This document shows, in pieces, positions 25,068-34,252 of a DNA stretch of 64,000 nt. The notes below the pieces were generated by a model that was given only the letters and a program-made list of their open reading frames with translations, made no database searches and was not told the DNA's origin. Each line of letters begins with the position of its first letter. The stretch's first letter is position 1. The position numbers and the translations under genes are program-made. Source of the DNA: an uncultured Roseovarius sp. (GTDB taxonomy: Bacteria; Pseudomonadota; Alphaproteobacteria; Rhodobacterales; Rhodobacteraceae); assembly GCA_951812895.1 (NCBI GenBank), contig OX638333.1, positions 3,576,001 to 3,640,000 of the forward strand, in the 5' to 3' direction.

Positions 25068-25507
25068 GCGATACTGGGGAGAAAGTGGTTCGGGTGGCGC
25101 GTGACTGGATCGGCACGCCGTACCGGCATCAGGCCTCATGTCGAGGCGGCGGAACGGATTGCCTGGGGTTGGTGAGGGGCGTCTGGCGTGACCTGTGTGG
25201 AGATGAGCCGGAACCGGTACCTGCCTATTCGATGGATTGGTCAGAACCGGCGCGGATTGAGACGCTTTGGCAGGCAGCTGACAGGGTGTTTCTGCCAAAA
25301 CCGGTGGCTGAAGAGGCAGCAGGCGATCTCTTGCTGTTCCGAATGCGATCTGGGGCGGTGGCCAAACATTTGGGCATTGCCGGTTGCACAGGTGCCCAGG
25401 CGACATTCATTCACGCATTCTCGGGGCATGCGGTTGTTGAGAGCCCGCTGAGTGCCCCCTGGCGGCGGCGTATCGTCGCCCGGTTCAGATTTCCGCAGGA
25501 GGGTTGA
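25064..25507 (+). CDS. GTA g14, NlpC/P60 peptidase of the tail
   Basis: 147-aa cell-wall peptidase carried at the tail tip. ARDWIGTPYRHQASCRGGGT followed by DCLG contains the catalytic Cys, and KHLGIAGCTG the catalytic His, of the NlpC/P60 fold. It probably opens peptidoglycan of the recipient for DNA entry. The ATG at 25064 overlaps the g13 stop. Confidence 0.93.
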   Translation: MSDTGEKVVRVARDWIGTPYRHQASCRGGGTDCLGLVRGVWRDLCGDEPEPVPAYSMDWSEPARIETLWQAADRVFLPKPVAEEAAGDLLLFRMRSGAVAKHLGIAGCTGAQATFIHAFSGHAVVESPLSAPWRRRIVARFRFPQEG

Positions 25508-25510
25508 GTT

Positions 25511-28500
25511 ATGGCGACAATCGTATTGGCCGCGGCAGGTGCCGCAGTAGGCGGAACTGTCGGAGGGACTGTCCTGGGGCTGTCAATGACAGCGGTGGGT
25601 CGATTTGCCGGGTCACTGATTGGCCGATCTATTGACCAGCGCCTGTTGGGGCAGGGGTCTGATATTGTCGAAATGGGCCGCGTTAACCGGCTGCGGTTAA
25701 GTGGTGCAGGTGAGGGCGATCCGATTGCACAGGTATACGGGCGCATGCGGGTGCCCGGGCAAGTGATATGGGCCACGGAGTTTTTGGAGACTGTTGCCGT
25801 GTCTGGCGGCGGTGGCAAGGGCGCGCCGAGCGGACCGAAAACTGCTAATTACAGCTATTCGGTCAGCATGGCGATAGCACTTTGCGAGGGCGAAATCAGC
25901 CATGTGGGACGGATCTGGGCCGATGGGAGTGAAATTGCGCGTGATCGACTGACGATGCGTGTCTATTCGGGGGCAATGGATCAGGTGCCCGATCCTAAGA
26001 TCGAGGCGGTGGAGGGGGCGGGAACCGCACCGGCTTATCGCGGTACCGCATATGTGGTTATCGAGGATCTCGATCTGTCTGAATTTGGCAATCGCGTTCC
26101 GCAGTTTTCATTCGAAGTGTTTCGGCCTGCGCAAAAGAATTTGCCCGGTTCTGATCTGGACCCGGCCCATGCATTGCGTGGTGTCGCACTGCTACCGGGC
26201 AGCGGGGAGTACGCGCTGGCGACAACACCGGTGCGGATGAATTTTGGGCCGGGATCTACCCCGTTGGCCAATGTGAACTCTCCATCTGCAAAACCGGACT
26301 TTTTAACCGCGCTGGACAATTTAAAAGGCGAGTTGCCCGGAAACCGGTCCGTATCGTTGATTGTAAGCTGGTTTGGCGATGATTTGCGCTGTGGCGAATG
26401 TTCGCTTCGCCCGAAAGTAGAGCAAAATCAATATGACGGTTCAAACATGCCTTGGCAGGTCGCAGGTTTGAACCGGGCGACCGCCGAGCTTGTTTCCAAA
26501 GATTCTGCCGGTCAGTCGAACTATGGCGGCACACCGACCGATCAGTCGGTCGTTGAGGCGATCACGGCGCTGAAAGAGGCCGGTCAGGATGTAATGTATT
26601 ATCCCTTTATCCTGATGGACCAGGCGGAAGATAATGGCTTGCCCGATCCTTATAGCGATGCGCCTGATCAGGCGGTGTTGCCCTGGCGTGGGCGGATCAC
26701 GGTTTCATCAGCTCCGGGCAGGGCAGCCTCGCCTGATATGTCTGCAGTGGCAGAGGTTGAAGTGGCTTCATTCTTTGGTACGGCGACAGCGGCAGATTTT
26801 GAGTTTCCTGAGCAACCGGATCCGTTTTCTGGAGCGTCAGGAGAAAACAATGAAAACAAGCCATTTGACCTGCTAATTGAACACTCCACCGGATCGCATA
26901 GCCCAGTGAATTATACAGGCCCCGATGATTGGGGATACCGCCGCTTTATCCTTCATCAGGCGAAACTATGCGAAGCAGCAGGGGGCGTAGAAAGCTTTTG
27001 CATCGGTTCTGAAATGCGGGGGCTGACAACAATTCGTGGGGCAGGTGGAAGTTTTCCTGCCGTGCAGGCGTTGCGAGATCTGGCTGCAGAAGTGCGGCTT
27101 ATCCTCGGGTCGGATACGCAAATCACCTATGCTGCGGATTGGTCAGAGTATTCGGGGTATCAGCCTCAGGATGGCAGCGGTGATCGCTACTTTCACCTTG
27201 ATCCTTTGTGGGCTGATGACAATATCGATTTCATCGGGATCGATAATTACATGCCTCTTTCCGATTGGCGTGATGGTTCGGATCATGCAGATGCCAAATG
27301 GGGTGCGATCCATGATCTGGGCTATCTTCAGGCGAATATCGAAGGTGGAGAAGGGTACGATTGGTTTTATCATTCGGATGAGGCCCGTGCGGCGCAAATT
27401 CGAACGCCGATCACCGATGACGAACATGAAGAGCCCTGGATTTGGAGGGTTAAGGATGTTCGAAACTGGTGGCTGAACCCACATCATGAACGCATTGGGG
27501 GTGAACGGCAGGCGCAACAAACGGCTTGGGTGCCGCAATCCAAACCTATTCGATTTACAGAATTTGGATGCGCTGCAATCGACAAGGGAACCAACCAGCC
27601 AAACCGGTTTCTTGATCCTAAATCTGACGAATCCGGTTTGCCGCATTTTTCGAATGGAATGCGTGATGAATTGATCCAGTTTCAATATCTGCGCGCGATG
27701 CAGGGGTATTGGAGTGATCCGGCTAACAATCCGACGTCAGACGAATATGGTGCACCGATGCTGGACATGGAGCACGCTTATGCATGGGCGTGGGATGCGC
27801 GGCCATTCCCAAGTTTTCCGGGCAATCAGGCACTATGGAGCGATGGCGCAAACTATGCGCGCGGTCACTGGATCTCTGGTCGTATGTCAGCCTGGCGGCT
27901 TGCCTCTGTGGTTAACGCTGCTTGTGAGAGCGTCGGATTGGTGGAATGCGACACGTCTGATTTGCATGGAATCATACGGGGATATCACATTGATCAGGTG
28001 GCTGACGCCCGGGCGATCCTGCAACCATTGATGCTGCGTCATGGGTTTGACGCGGTGGAACGGGATGGGACGTTGAAGTTCCTATTGCGAGATGGGGTGA
28101 CAGATCACAGTGTTGATCCGGATACTCTGGTCAGGGACGACGAAATCGATGGTGTGATTGAAGAAACCCGGAGCAATGTTAACGAGCTTTCGGGCCGCGT
28201 ACGGCTGCGGTTCATTGAAGAAGGTGCCGATTACGAGGTCATTGCCGAGGAATCGATCTTGCCTGACGCACAAAGCCATGCGGTGTCGACATCGGAAATG
28301 CCGTTGCTCATGACGCGTGCCGAGGGACGCCAAACGGTAGAGCGTTGGCTGTCTGAGGCACGTATCGCAACCGATACCGTGCGTTTGACCTTGCCACCGT
28401 CACAACTGGAGATTGGCGCCGGAGAAGTAATCAAACTGCCAAACGAAAACGGCGGAGGACTGTTTCGGATTGACCGTGTAGACGTGATGGCCAATGCCCA

Positions 28501-29521
28501 AAAAGTTGAGGCAGTTCGAATTGAACCAGAAAGCTACCGACCGGTGGAAATTGAGGCCGATGAGCCTGTGGTCAGGTCATTTTCCGTACCAGCACCGGTA
28601 ACTTCATTTTTCATGGACCTGCCGCTATTAACCGGGGACGAAGTGCCACATGCGCCGCATCTGGCCGTGATTGGTGATCCATGGCCGGGTTCTGCGGCGC
28701 TATATTCGTCGGATGAAGACGCCAATTATCGGTTGAACAAGGTGGTTGTGGCGCGCAACCCGGTGGGGATCACCGAAACCGCCCTGTCACCGGCTTGTAT
28801 TGGGCGGATAGACAGGGGCGCTGGATTGCGGGTTCGGATGCTGAATGGGGCGCTTGAATCCGTTAGTGACGCAGCTTTTCTAAGTGGTGCAAATCTCTGT
28901 GCGATCGGGGATGGAAGCCCCGATGGATGGGAGTTGTTTCAGTTCCGTGATGCAGAGCTTGTTGCTAAGGACAGCTACCTGCTGCAACATCGTTTGCGAG
29001 GTCAGCTGGGCACTGAACAGACCGATGCCTGGCCTGCAGGATCTTACATTGTCAGACTTGATGGCACGCCGCAGCAGATAGAATTATCCGAAAGCCAGCT
29101 TGGTCAGCCACGCAACTATCGCATTGGTCCGGCTTCGCGACCGGTGGACGACTTTGCCTATCGTCATGCGATTATAGCTTTCGATGGCATCGGTCTACGC
29201 CCTCTGAGTCCGGTACACCTGCGTCTGACGGGGGATGCGGGAAGTGAACGCACATTAAGCTGGATTCGAAGAACCCGGGTTGGCGGCGATCGTTGGGAAA
29301 CGCCGGATGTACCGCTGGGCGAGGAAACCGAAACCTACATCGTGCGTGTTATGCAGGGCGGTGAGATTTTGCGAGAAGAGGCGGTTCAGGCGCCGGAATG
29401 GGTGTATTCGGCTGCCGCACAGGCAGCAGATAACATTACGGGTTTATATGAATTGCATGTTGCTCAGGTCTCAGCTCTGTTTGGCGCAGGCGTATTCGCC
29501 CGGTTCAACGTTCCGGCCTAG
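25511..29521 (+). CDS. GTA g15, tail tip / host-contact megatron protein
   Basis: 1336 aa, the largest GTA gene. The N-terminal part starts with a glycine-rich hydrophobic segment and RSIDQRLLGQGSDIVEMGRV typical of phage tip proteins; the middle holds a GTA TIM-barrel-like region (WGYRRFILHQAKLCEAAGGV, TYAADWSEYSG, FIGIDNYMPLSDW) resembling glycoside hydrolases; the C-terminal third contains fibronectin-like and carbohydrate-facing beta domains. It binds the recipient surface. It starts three bases after g14 and ends the cluster, overlapping by 4 bases the end of the convergent DksA-like gene. Confidence 0.93.
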   Translation: MATIVLAAAGAAVGGTVGGTVLGLSMTAVGRFAGSLIGRSIDQRLLGQGSDIVEMGRVNRLRLSGAGEGDPIAQVYGRMRVPGQVIWATEFLETVAVSGGGGKGAPSGPKTANYSYSVSMAIALCEGEISHVGRIWADGSEIARDRLTMRVYSGAMDQVPDPKIEAVEGAGTAPAYRGTAYVVIEDLDLSEFGNRVPQFSFEVFRPAQKNLPGSDLDPAHALRGVALLPGSGEYALATTPVRMNFGPGSTPLANVNSPSAKPDFLTALDNLKGELPGNRSVSLIVSWFGDDLRCGECSLRPKVEQNQYDGSNMPWQVAGLNRATAELVSKDSAGQSNYGGTPTDQSVVEAITALKEAGQDVMYYPFILMDQAEDNGLPDPYSDAPDQAVLPWRGRITVSSAPGRAASPDMSAVAEVEVASFFGTATAADFEFPEQPDPFSGASGENNENKPFDLLIEHSTGSHSPVNYTGPDDWGYRRFILHQAKLCEAAGGVESFCIGSEMRGLTTIRGAGGSFPAVQALRDLAAEVRLILGSDTQITYAADWSEYSGYQPQDGSGDRYFHLDPLWADDNIDFIGIDNYMPLSDWRDGSDHADAKWGAIHDLGYLQANIEGGEGYDWFYHSDEARAAQIRTPITDDEHEEPWIWRVKDVRNWWLNPHHERIGGERQAQQTAWVPQSKPIRFTEFGCAAIDKGTNQPNRFLDPKSDESGLPHFSNGMRDELIQFQYLRAMQGYWSDPANNPTSDEYGAPMLDMEHAYAWAWDARPFPSFPGNQALWSDGANYARGHWISGRMSAWRLASVVNAACESVGLVECDTSDLHGIIRGYHIDQVADARAILQPLMLRHGFDAVERDGTLKFLLRDGVTDHSVDPDTLVRDDEIDGVIEETRSNVNELSGRVRLRFIEEGADYEVIAEESILPDAQSHAVSTSEMPLLMTRAEGRQTVERWLSEARIATDTVRLTLPPSQLEIGAGEVIKLPNENGGGLFRIDRVDVMANAQKVEAVRIEPESYRPVEIEADEPVVRSFSVPAPVTSFFMDLPLLTGDEVPHAPHLAVIGDPWPGSAALYSSDEDANYRLNKVVVARNPVGITETALSPACIGRIDRGAGLRVRMLNGALESVSDAAFLSGANLCAIGDGSPDGWELFQFRDAELVAKDSYLLQHRLRGQLGTEQTDAWPAGSYIVRLDGTPQQIELSESQLGQPRNYRIGPASRPVDDFAYRHAIIAFDGIGLRPLSPVHLRLTGDAGSERTLSWIRRTRVGGDRWETPDVPLGEETETYIVRVMQGGEILREEAVQAPEWVYSAAAQAADNITGLYELHVAQVSALFGAGVFARFNVPA

Positions 29522-29856
29522 CCCCGGGCACATTCGACGCATTTCATAGCTGCCGGATCGAGCGCAAGCCGACCCGATGCAATTTCATCCCCACAGTCAT
29601 CGCAATAGCCAAATTCACCGTCTTCAATACGGGCTAGTGCAGCAGTCAAACGCGCCCGCTCGCCCTGCCTGCGGGCATCTGTGGCCTTGGCCATGGCCTG
29701 ATTTTGCAGGGCATCCATTCGGCTAAGCCGTCCAACTGCCTGCTGATCAAGCTCGACAACCGCTTTGCCTTCCTGACCAAGCGTATCCTCGGCATCAAGC
29801 TGCTGTAATCGCTCAGTGATCAGGTTACGAAACTGCTGAAGGTCGGACTCATTCAT
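29518..29856 (-). CDS. DksA/TraR-type zinc-finger protein
   Basis: 112 aa. Two N-terminal helices (a charged coiled coil) and a C-terminal C4 zinc finger: FGYCDDCGDEI and MKCVECARG. It lacks the full DksA length and may bind RNA polymerase like small TraR/DksA relatives. The ATG at 29856 was chosen for the AGGA spacing; ATGs at 29865 and 29886 are possible. It converges on g15 with a 4-base overlap of stops and diverges from cysE, so an antisense effect on the g15 3' end is possible. Confidence 0.87.
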   Translation of the reverse strand: MNESDLQQFRNLITERLQQLDAEDTLGQEGKAVVELDQQAVGRLSRMDALQNQAMAKATDARRQGERARLTAALARIEDGEFGYCDDCGDEIASGRLALDPAAMKCVECARG

Positions 29857-29941
29857 TTTTGTCATTCCTGCCATCAGCTCTTTGCATTTTACCATCCGTT
29901 CCTATCTGGTATAGTGAGATGACTGTTGAAGGAGCAGGCAA

Positions 29942-30748
29942 ATGGTTGAAACCAACGTAAAACTCGCTGAACTGGATCCTGTTTGGGCCCGCATTAAGGC
30001 CGAAGCGGAAGAGGCGGTCAAGCTTGAGCCACTGTTGGGAGGGTTGGTGCATTCAAGTATTTTGCACCACCAGACGATCGAGTCGGCGCTTGCATACCGG
30101 ATTTCGCTGAAACTGGCATCGAGCGAGATGCCAGAACAGATTTTGCGTGAAATTTGCGATTCAGCACATGCAGCAGACAAAGATATTGGCCTTGATGCGC
30201 GCGCTGATATCGTGGCGGTCAATGACCGAGACCCCGCCTGTGATCGGTTCATCCTGCCAATGCTCTTTTTCAAAGGGTTTCAGGCTGTTCAGGCCTACCG
30301 GGTGGCACAATGGCTATGGCATGATGGTAGCCGCGACATGGCCCGGTTTTTCCAGATGCGCGCTTCTGAAGTATTTGGTGTGGATATTCACCCCGGCGCC
30401 AGAATCGGCAAAGGCATCATGATCGACCATGCACATTCCATCGTAATTGGTGAAACGGCAGTTGTGGGCGACAATGTTTCGATGCTGCATTCCGTGACTT
30501 TGGGCGGTACCGGTAAGGAAGAAGAGGATCGTCATCCAAAAATTGGCGATGGCGTTCTGATCGGTGCCGGGGCCAAAGTGCTTGGGAATATCAAGGTTGG
30601 CCATTGTTCCCGGATCGCGGCCGGTTCTGTGGTGCTGCAAGAGGTGCCGCCGTGCAAGACCGTGGCGGGTGTTCCCGCGCGGATTGTGGGCGAAGCGGGA
30701 TGCGATCAACCCTCGGTGGCCATGGATCAGATGCTGGGTGTGCGCTAA
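29942..30748 (+). CDS. cysE: Serine O-acetyltransferase
   Basis: 268-aa cytoplasmic enzyme making O-acetylserine for cysteine synthesis. An N-terminal helical SATase domain (WARIKAEAEEAVKLEPLLGG, LAYRISLKLAS) is followed by a left-handed beta-helix with hexapeptides: HPGARIGKGIMIDHAHSIVI, then GETAVVGDN, VTLGGTGKEEEDRHPKIGDG, VLIGAGAKVLGNIKVG and the CRIAAGSVVLQEVPP end. The catalytic His is in DHAHSI. AAGGAG precedes the start. The stop codon is the first three bases of a 115-bp inverted repeat containing a terminator. Confidence 0.95.
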   Translation: MVETNVKLAELDPVWARIKAEAEEAVKLEPLLGGLVHSSILHHQTIESALAYRISLKLASSEMPEQILREICDSAHAADKDIGLDARADIVAVNDRDPACDRFILPMLFFKGFQAVQAYRVAQWLWHDGSRDMARFFQMRASEVFGVDIHPGARIGKGIMIDHAHSIVIGETAVVGDNVSMLHSVTLGGTGKEEEDRHPKIGDGVLIGAGAKVLGNIKVGHCSRIAAGSVVLQEVPPCKTVAGVPARIVGEAGCDQPSVAMDQMLGVR

Positions 30749-30860
30749 AGCGGTTTTCGTTAAACCTGAATCAGGTTTGGCGAAACACGTCCCGACAACG
30801 CATTGATGTTGCACCGTTTCCCAACAACCTGATGCCTCAGGTTTTTTGCGAAACGCTTTA
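30746..30860. repeat. About 115-bp nested inverted repeat (REPIN/MITE-like)
   Basis: It begins TAAAGCGGTTTTCG and ends CGAAACGCTTTA. The two arms (roughly 50 bases each) match in inverted orientation with small gaps, and each arm contains its own small palindrome, AAACCTGAATCAGGTTT and AACCTGATGCCTCAGGTT. The element starts on the cysE stop codon. Confidence 0.7.
30826..30847 (+). terminator. Intrinsic terminator of cysE
   Basis: Stem AACCTGA / TCAGGTT with a TGCC loop, followed by six T (the first two pair in the stem). It is formed by the right arm of the inverted repeat. Confidence 0.65.
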
Positions 30861-30957
30861 GGTCAGCAATTTCTGCAATTCAGGATAGCAATTGGTTCTG
30901 CTCTCGGCTCACAAAGGCGGGGTGCAGAACCCTAAGCTGACGGAAGCCCATCGAATC

Positions 30958-31140
30958 TCAATTCGTTACGATCCAACCATTTCCTAACCGGTCACGCTTG
31001 CCATCGGTGAGAAAATCCATGGTGACGGGCGGCGGTGCGACGAAAGTTTGCACTTCCTGCCCGGCTGAGGCGCCTGGGGATATCCAAGTAGCGGCCAGTG
31101 TTGCGACTGTAAGCAGGCTCAGCAGGGAAAATGTTCTCAT
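30958..31140 (-). CDS. Small secreted protein
   Basis: 60 aa. The N-terminus MRTFSLLSLLTVATLAATWI is a Sec signal peptide with a likely cut after ASA in SPGASAGQ, leaving a mature peptide of about 34 residues with no cysteine. GAGGT lies seven bases ahead of the ATG. No family is recognised. It stands alone between the cysE terminator and the pdh terminator. Confidence 0.6.
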   Translation of the reverse strand: MRTFSLLSLLTVATLAATWISPGASAGQEVQTFVAPPPVTMDFLTDGKRDRLGNGWIVTN

Positions 31141-31217
31141 CGTTTGACCTCATACTCTGCTTTGTGAAAAGCGTTGCAATTGACAGGCCAAAGATGGGGC
31201 AAACCACCAATGTAATT

Positions 31218-31246
31218 CAAAAACAGCCCACGCGCGGCGGGCTGTT
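31218..31246 (-). terminator. Intrinsic terminator of the pdh operon
   Basis: On the minus strand an 8-bp stem (AACAGCCC / GGGCTGTT) with a 9-base GC-rich loop is followed by further T residues, 46 bases after the pdhC stop. Confidence 0.7.
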
Positions 31247-31291
31247 ATCCGATAACAAAGATTGTTAAGTATTTGTAATTATGAAGATTTG

Positions 31292-32584
31292 TCAGGCAAG
31301 CATGACCATCGGGTTTTCAAGGTTCTGCTTGATCTGCTCCAGCAGCTGAGCCCCCAATGCACCATCAATCACCCTGTGATCTACGCTCAAAGTGACTGAC
31401 ATCACCGTCGCAACCGCCAGTTCACCATCATCTCCGACGACCGGTTGCTTCTTGCCACCGCCGACAGCCAGAATAGCCCCGTGTGGCGGGTTGATCACCG
31501 CGTCGAAATTATCAATTCCGAACATTCCGAGGTTTGAAATGGCAAAGCTTCCACCCTGATACTCGTGTGGTGCAAGTTTGCGTTCACGTGCGCGGCCGGC
31601 AAGATCTTTCATCTCTGCTGAAAGCGCGGACAGCGATTTAAGCTCTGCATCTTTCAAAACAGGTGTGAACAAGCCACCTTCGATTGCCACGGCAACGGCC
31701 ACGTCGGATGGTTTCAGCTTCAGCATCCGATCACCTGCCCAGACGGCATTTGCATCCGGTACGGCCTGCAGGGCCAGTGCACAGGCCTTGATGATGAAAT
31801 CGTTGACCGACAGCTTCACATTGCGTGCTTCCAATTGCTTGTTCAGCTGGCTGCGGAACTTCAACAGCGCATCAAGCTGGATATCACGCCGCAGGTAGAA
31901 ATGCGGGATTGACTGCTTCGCCTCTGTCAGGCGTGCGGCAATGGTTTTGCGCATGCCGTCCAGGGCCACTTCTTCATACTCACGCCCCTCGTACATCGCG
32001 GCAACCTGCGAAGAAGACGGTCCCGTTGCAGGTGCAGCTGCGGCTGGTGCAGCGGCGGCAACGGCATCAGGCGCCTTCGCGCCAGGTTGTGCTGCTTCAA
32101 CATCGGCTTTGACGATCCGGCCATGGGGGCCAGAGCCCGTGACCTGCTCAAGGTCCAATCCTTTTTGCGCAGCAATCCGGCGCGCAAGGGGTGAGGCAAA
32201 AATGCGTTCTCCACCGGCCTTGGTTGGTGCAGCGGGCGCAGGTGATGCGGCTGCCGCAACAGGAGTGGCTGTTTCTTCGGCGGCCGCAGGGGCCGCAGGC
32301 GCGGGCGCGGCGCTGGTTGACCCGATGTCATCGGCGCTTTCGCCCTCTTCCAGCAGCACGGCGATGACTGTATTGACCTTCACCCCTTCGCTGCCTTCCG
32401 GCACAACGATTTTACCCATCGTGCCTTCATCCACAGCCTCGAATTCCATGGTGGCTTTGTCGGTTTCGATCTCGGCCAGCAAGTCGCCGGAACTGACAGT
32501 ATCGCCCTCTTTGACCAGCCATTTGGCCAATGTGCCTTCTTCCATGGTCGGAGACAGGGCGGGCATGAGAATTTCTGTCGGCAT
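31292..32584 (-). CDS. pdhC: Pyruvate dehydrogenase E2, dihydrolipoyl acetyltransferase
   Basis: 430 aa. Lipoyl domain at residues 1-80 with the lipoyl-lysine in ETDKATMEF, an Ala/Pro-rich flexible linker, the E1/E3-binding domain ([20 protein letters not shown], then [16 protein letters not shown]), a second linker, and the catalytic acetyltransferase domain ending with the active-site [20 protein letters not shown]. It forms the core of the PDH complex, transferring acetyl groups to CoA. It is the last gene of the operon, followed by a terminator. Confidence 0.95.
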   Translation of the reverse strand: MPTEILMPALSPTMEEGTLAKWLVKEGDTVSSGDLLAEIETDKATMEFEAVDEGTMGKIVVPEGSEGVKVNTVIAVLLEEGESADDIGSTSAAPAPAAPAAAEETATPVAAAASPAPAAPTKAGGERIFASPLARRIAAQKGLDLEQVTGSGPHGRIVKADVEAAQPGAKAPDAVAAAAPAAAAPATGPSSSQVAAMYEGREYEEVALDGMRKTIAARLTEAKQSIPHFYLRRDIQLDALLKFRSQLNKQLEARNVKLSVNDFIIKACALALQAVPDANAVWAGDRMLKLKPSDVAVAVAIEGGLFTPVLKDAELKSLSALSAEMKDLAGRARERKLAPHEYQGGSFAISNLGMFGIDNFDAVINPPHGAILAVGGGKKQPVVGDDGELAVATVMSVTLSVDHRVIDGALGAQLLEQIKQNLENPMVMLA

Positions 32585-32585
32585 C

Positions 32586-32846
32586 TTAACGTTCCTCGAT
32601 CAGAGTAATTTGGTCAAAAGGTGCCCGGGGACGCCGTGCCCCACGGGAAAGCTGTGTAATAGCGGCTTCGATCTTGTTTTTGTTTTCGGCCATCCAGACA
32701 TATGCCGTCTGATGAGAAGGGCGCGACCCAAGCGTTAACCGCGAAACCGCAAGCCGTTCCGGCACCAGGGCAGACACATCTGCCCCGTCAACACGATGTA
32801 CGACGCGGTAACATTCAGTAGCTATATCGCGGCCCTTAACCTCCAT
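32586..32846 (-). CDS. DUF5076-like small protein of the pdh operon
   Basis: 86 aa, located between pdhB and pdhC as in many Rhodobacterales. [20 protein letters not shown] is the most distinctive segment; no catalytic motif or membrane helix is visible. The role is unknown; the constant position suggests a link to PDH assembly or regulation. The family name is given from memory of the position and pattern. Confidence 0.6.
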   Translation of the reverse strand: MEVKGRDIATECYRVVHRVDGADVSALVPERLAVSRLTLGSRPSHQTAYVWMAENKNKIEAAITQLSRGARRPRAPFDQITLIEER

Positions 32847-32853
32847 CAGCGTC

Positions 32854-34224
32854 TTACCGATAGGTCACCTGACGCACCGCATCCATCACTTCGGCGGTTG
32901 ACGTCAGGGCCATTTTTTCAAGATTGGCGGCATAGGGCATCGGCACATCTTTACCCGTGCAGTTGATGACAGGCGCATCGAGATAGTCAAAGGCCCGCTC
33001 CATCAAAGTGGCAGAGATATGGTTGCCGATTGAGGCAACGGGCCAGCCTTCTTCAACGGTGACGCAGCGATTGGTTTTCATCACAGACGCGATCACAGTG
33101 TCATAGTCCAGCGGGCGCAGGCTACGCAGGTCAATCACTTCGGCGTCGATCCCATCTTCTGTCAGCTTTTCAGCAGCTTCGAGCGCATAGCTCATCCCGA
33201 TTCCAAAGCTCACGATGGTCACATCATTGCCGGAACGGGCGATGCGGGCCTTGCCAAGCGGAATTGTGAAATCGTCAATCTTTGGCACTTCAAAGCTGCG
33301 GCCATACAGGATTTCATTTTCAAGGAAGATCACCGGGTTGGGGTCGCGAATGGCTGTCTTCAGCAGCCCCTTGGCATCGGCGGCTGAATAGGGCTGAACC
33401 ACTTTTAAACCGGGAACCTGCGCGTACCACGCGGCGTAATCCTGAGAATGCTGTGCGCCCACACGCGCGGCGGCACCGTTGGTGCCCCGGAACACGATGG
33501 AACAACCCAGCTGGCCACCGGACATATAATTGGTTTTACCGGCAGAGTTAATGATCTGGTCAATCGCCTGCATGGCAAAGTTCCATGTCATGAACTCCAC
33601 GATGGGCCGCAATCCGCCCCAGGCCGCACCGACACCAATGCCAGCGAAACCATGTTCGGTAATCGGCGTGTCGATCACGCGCTTTGCGCCAAACTCATCC
33701 AACAAACCTTGGGTGATTTTGTAAGCGCCCTGATATTCGGCCACTTCTTCGCCCATCACGAATACGCTTCCATCATTGCGCATCTCTTCGGCCATTGCGG
33801 TATTCAGCGCCTCGCGCACGGTCATGGTCTGCATTTCCGTGCCCTCGGGCCAATCGGGGCTCGTATCGGGCTGTGGGGCGGCTGGCGCTGCTGTTGCGGC
33901 GGCCGCAACAGGGGCAGGGGCTGTTACTTCCGCCACCGGTGCCTGGGCGCTTGCTGCGCTTGCGATGTCATCGGCGCTATCGCCTTCTTCAAGCAGAATA
34001 GCGATGGCGGTGTTCACCTTCACGCCTTCGGTTCCTTCTGCAATAAGGATTTTGCCGATGGTGCCTTCGTCAACAGCCTCAAACTCCATCGTCGCTTTAT
34101 CGGTTTCAATTTCCGCCATGATGTCGCCGGATGCGACGGTATCGCCCTCTTTGACCAGCCATTTGGCCAATGTGCCTTCTTCCATGGTTGGCGACAGGGC
34201 GGGCATCAGAATTTCGGTTGCCAT
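32854..34224 (-). CDS. pdhB: Pyruvate dehydrogenase E1 beta subunit with N-terminal lipoyl domain
   Basis: 456 aa. Residues 1-80 are a complete lipoyl domain (ETDKATMEF), nearly identical to that of pdhC, followed by an Ala/Pro linker and the transketolase-like E1-beta domain ([50 protein letters not shown]-type loop, [20 protein letters not shown]). The fusion is known in alphaproteobacteria. With PdhA it decarboxylates pyruvate and loads acetyl onto lipoyl. It is the second gene of the operon. Confidence 0.95.
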   Translation of the reverse strand: MATEILMPALSPTMEEGTLAKWLVKEGDTVASGDIMAEIETDKATMEFEAVDEGTIGKILIAEGTEGVKVNTAIAILLEEGDSADDIASAASAQAPVAEVTAPAPVAAAATAAPAAPQPDTSPDWPEGTEMQTMTVREALNTAMAEEMRNDGSVFVMGEEVAEYQGAYKITQGLLDEFGAKRVIDTPITEHGFAGIGVGAAWGGLRPIVEFMTWNFAMQAIDQIINSAGKTNYMSGGQLGCSIVFRGTNGAAARVGAQHSQDYAAWYAQVPGLKVVQPYSAADAKGLLKTAIRDPNPVIFLENEILYGRSFEVPKIDDFTIPLGKARIARSGNDVTIVSFGIGMSYALEAAEKLTEDGIDAEVIDLRSLRPLDYDTVIASVMKTNRCVTVEEGWPVASIGNHISATLMERAFDYLDAPVINCTGKDVPMPYAANLEKMALTSTAEVMDAVRQVTYR

Positions 34225-34252
34225 TTCGTATTACTCCTGAAATCTCTGCTGC

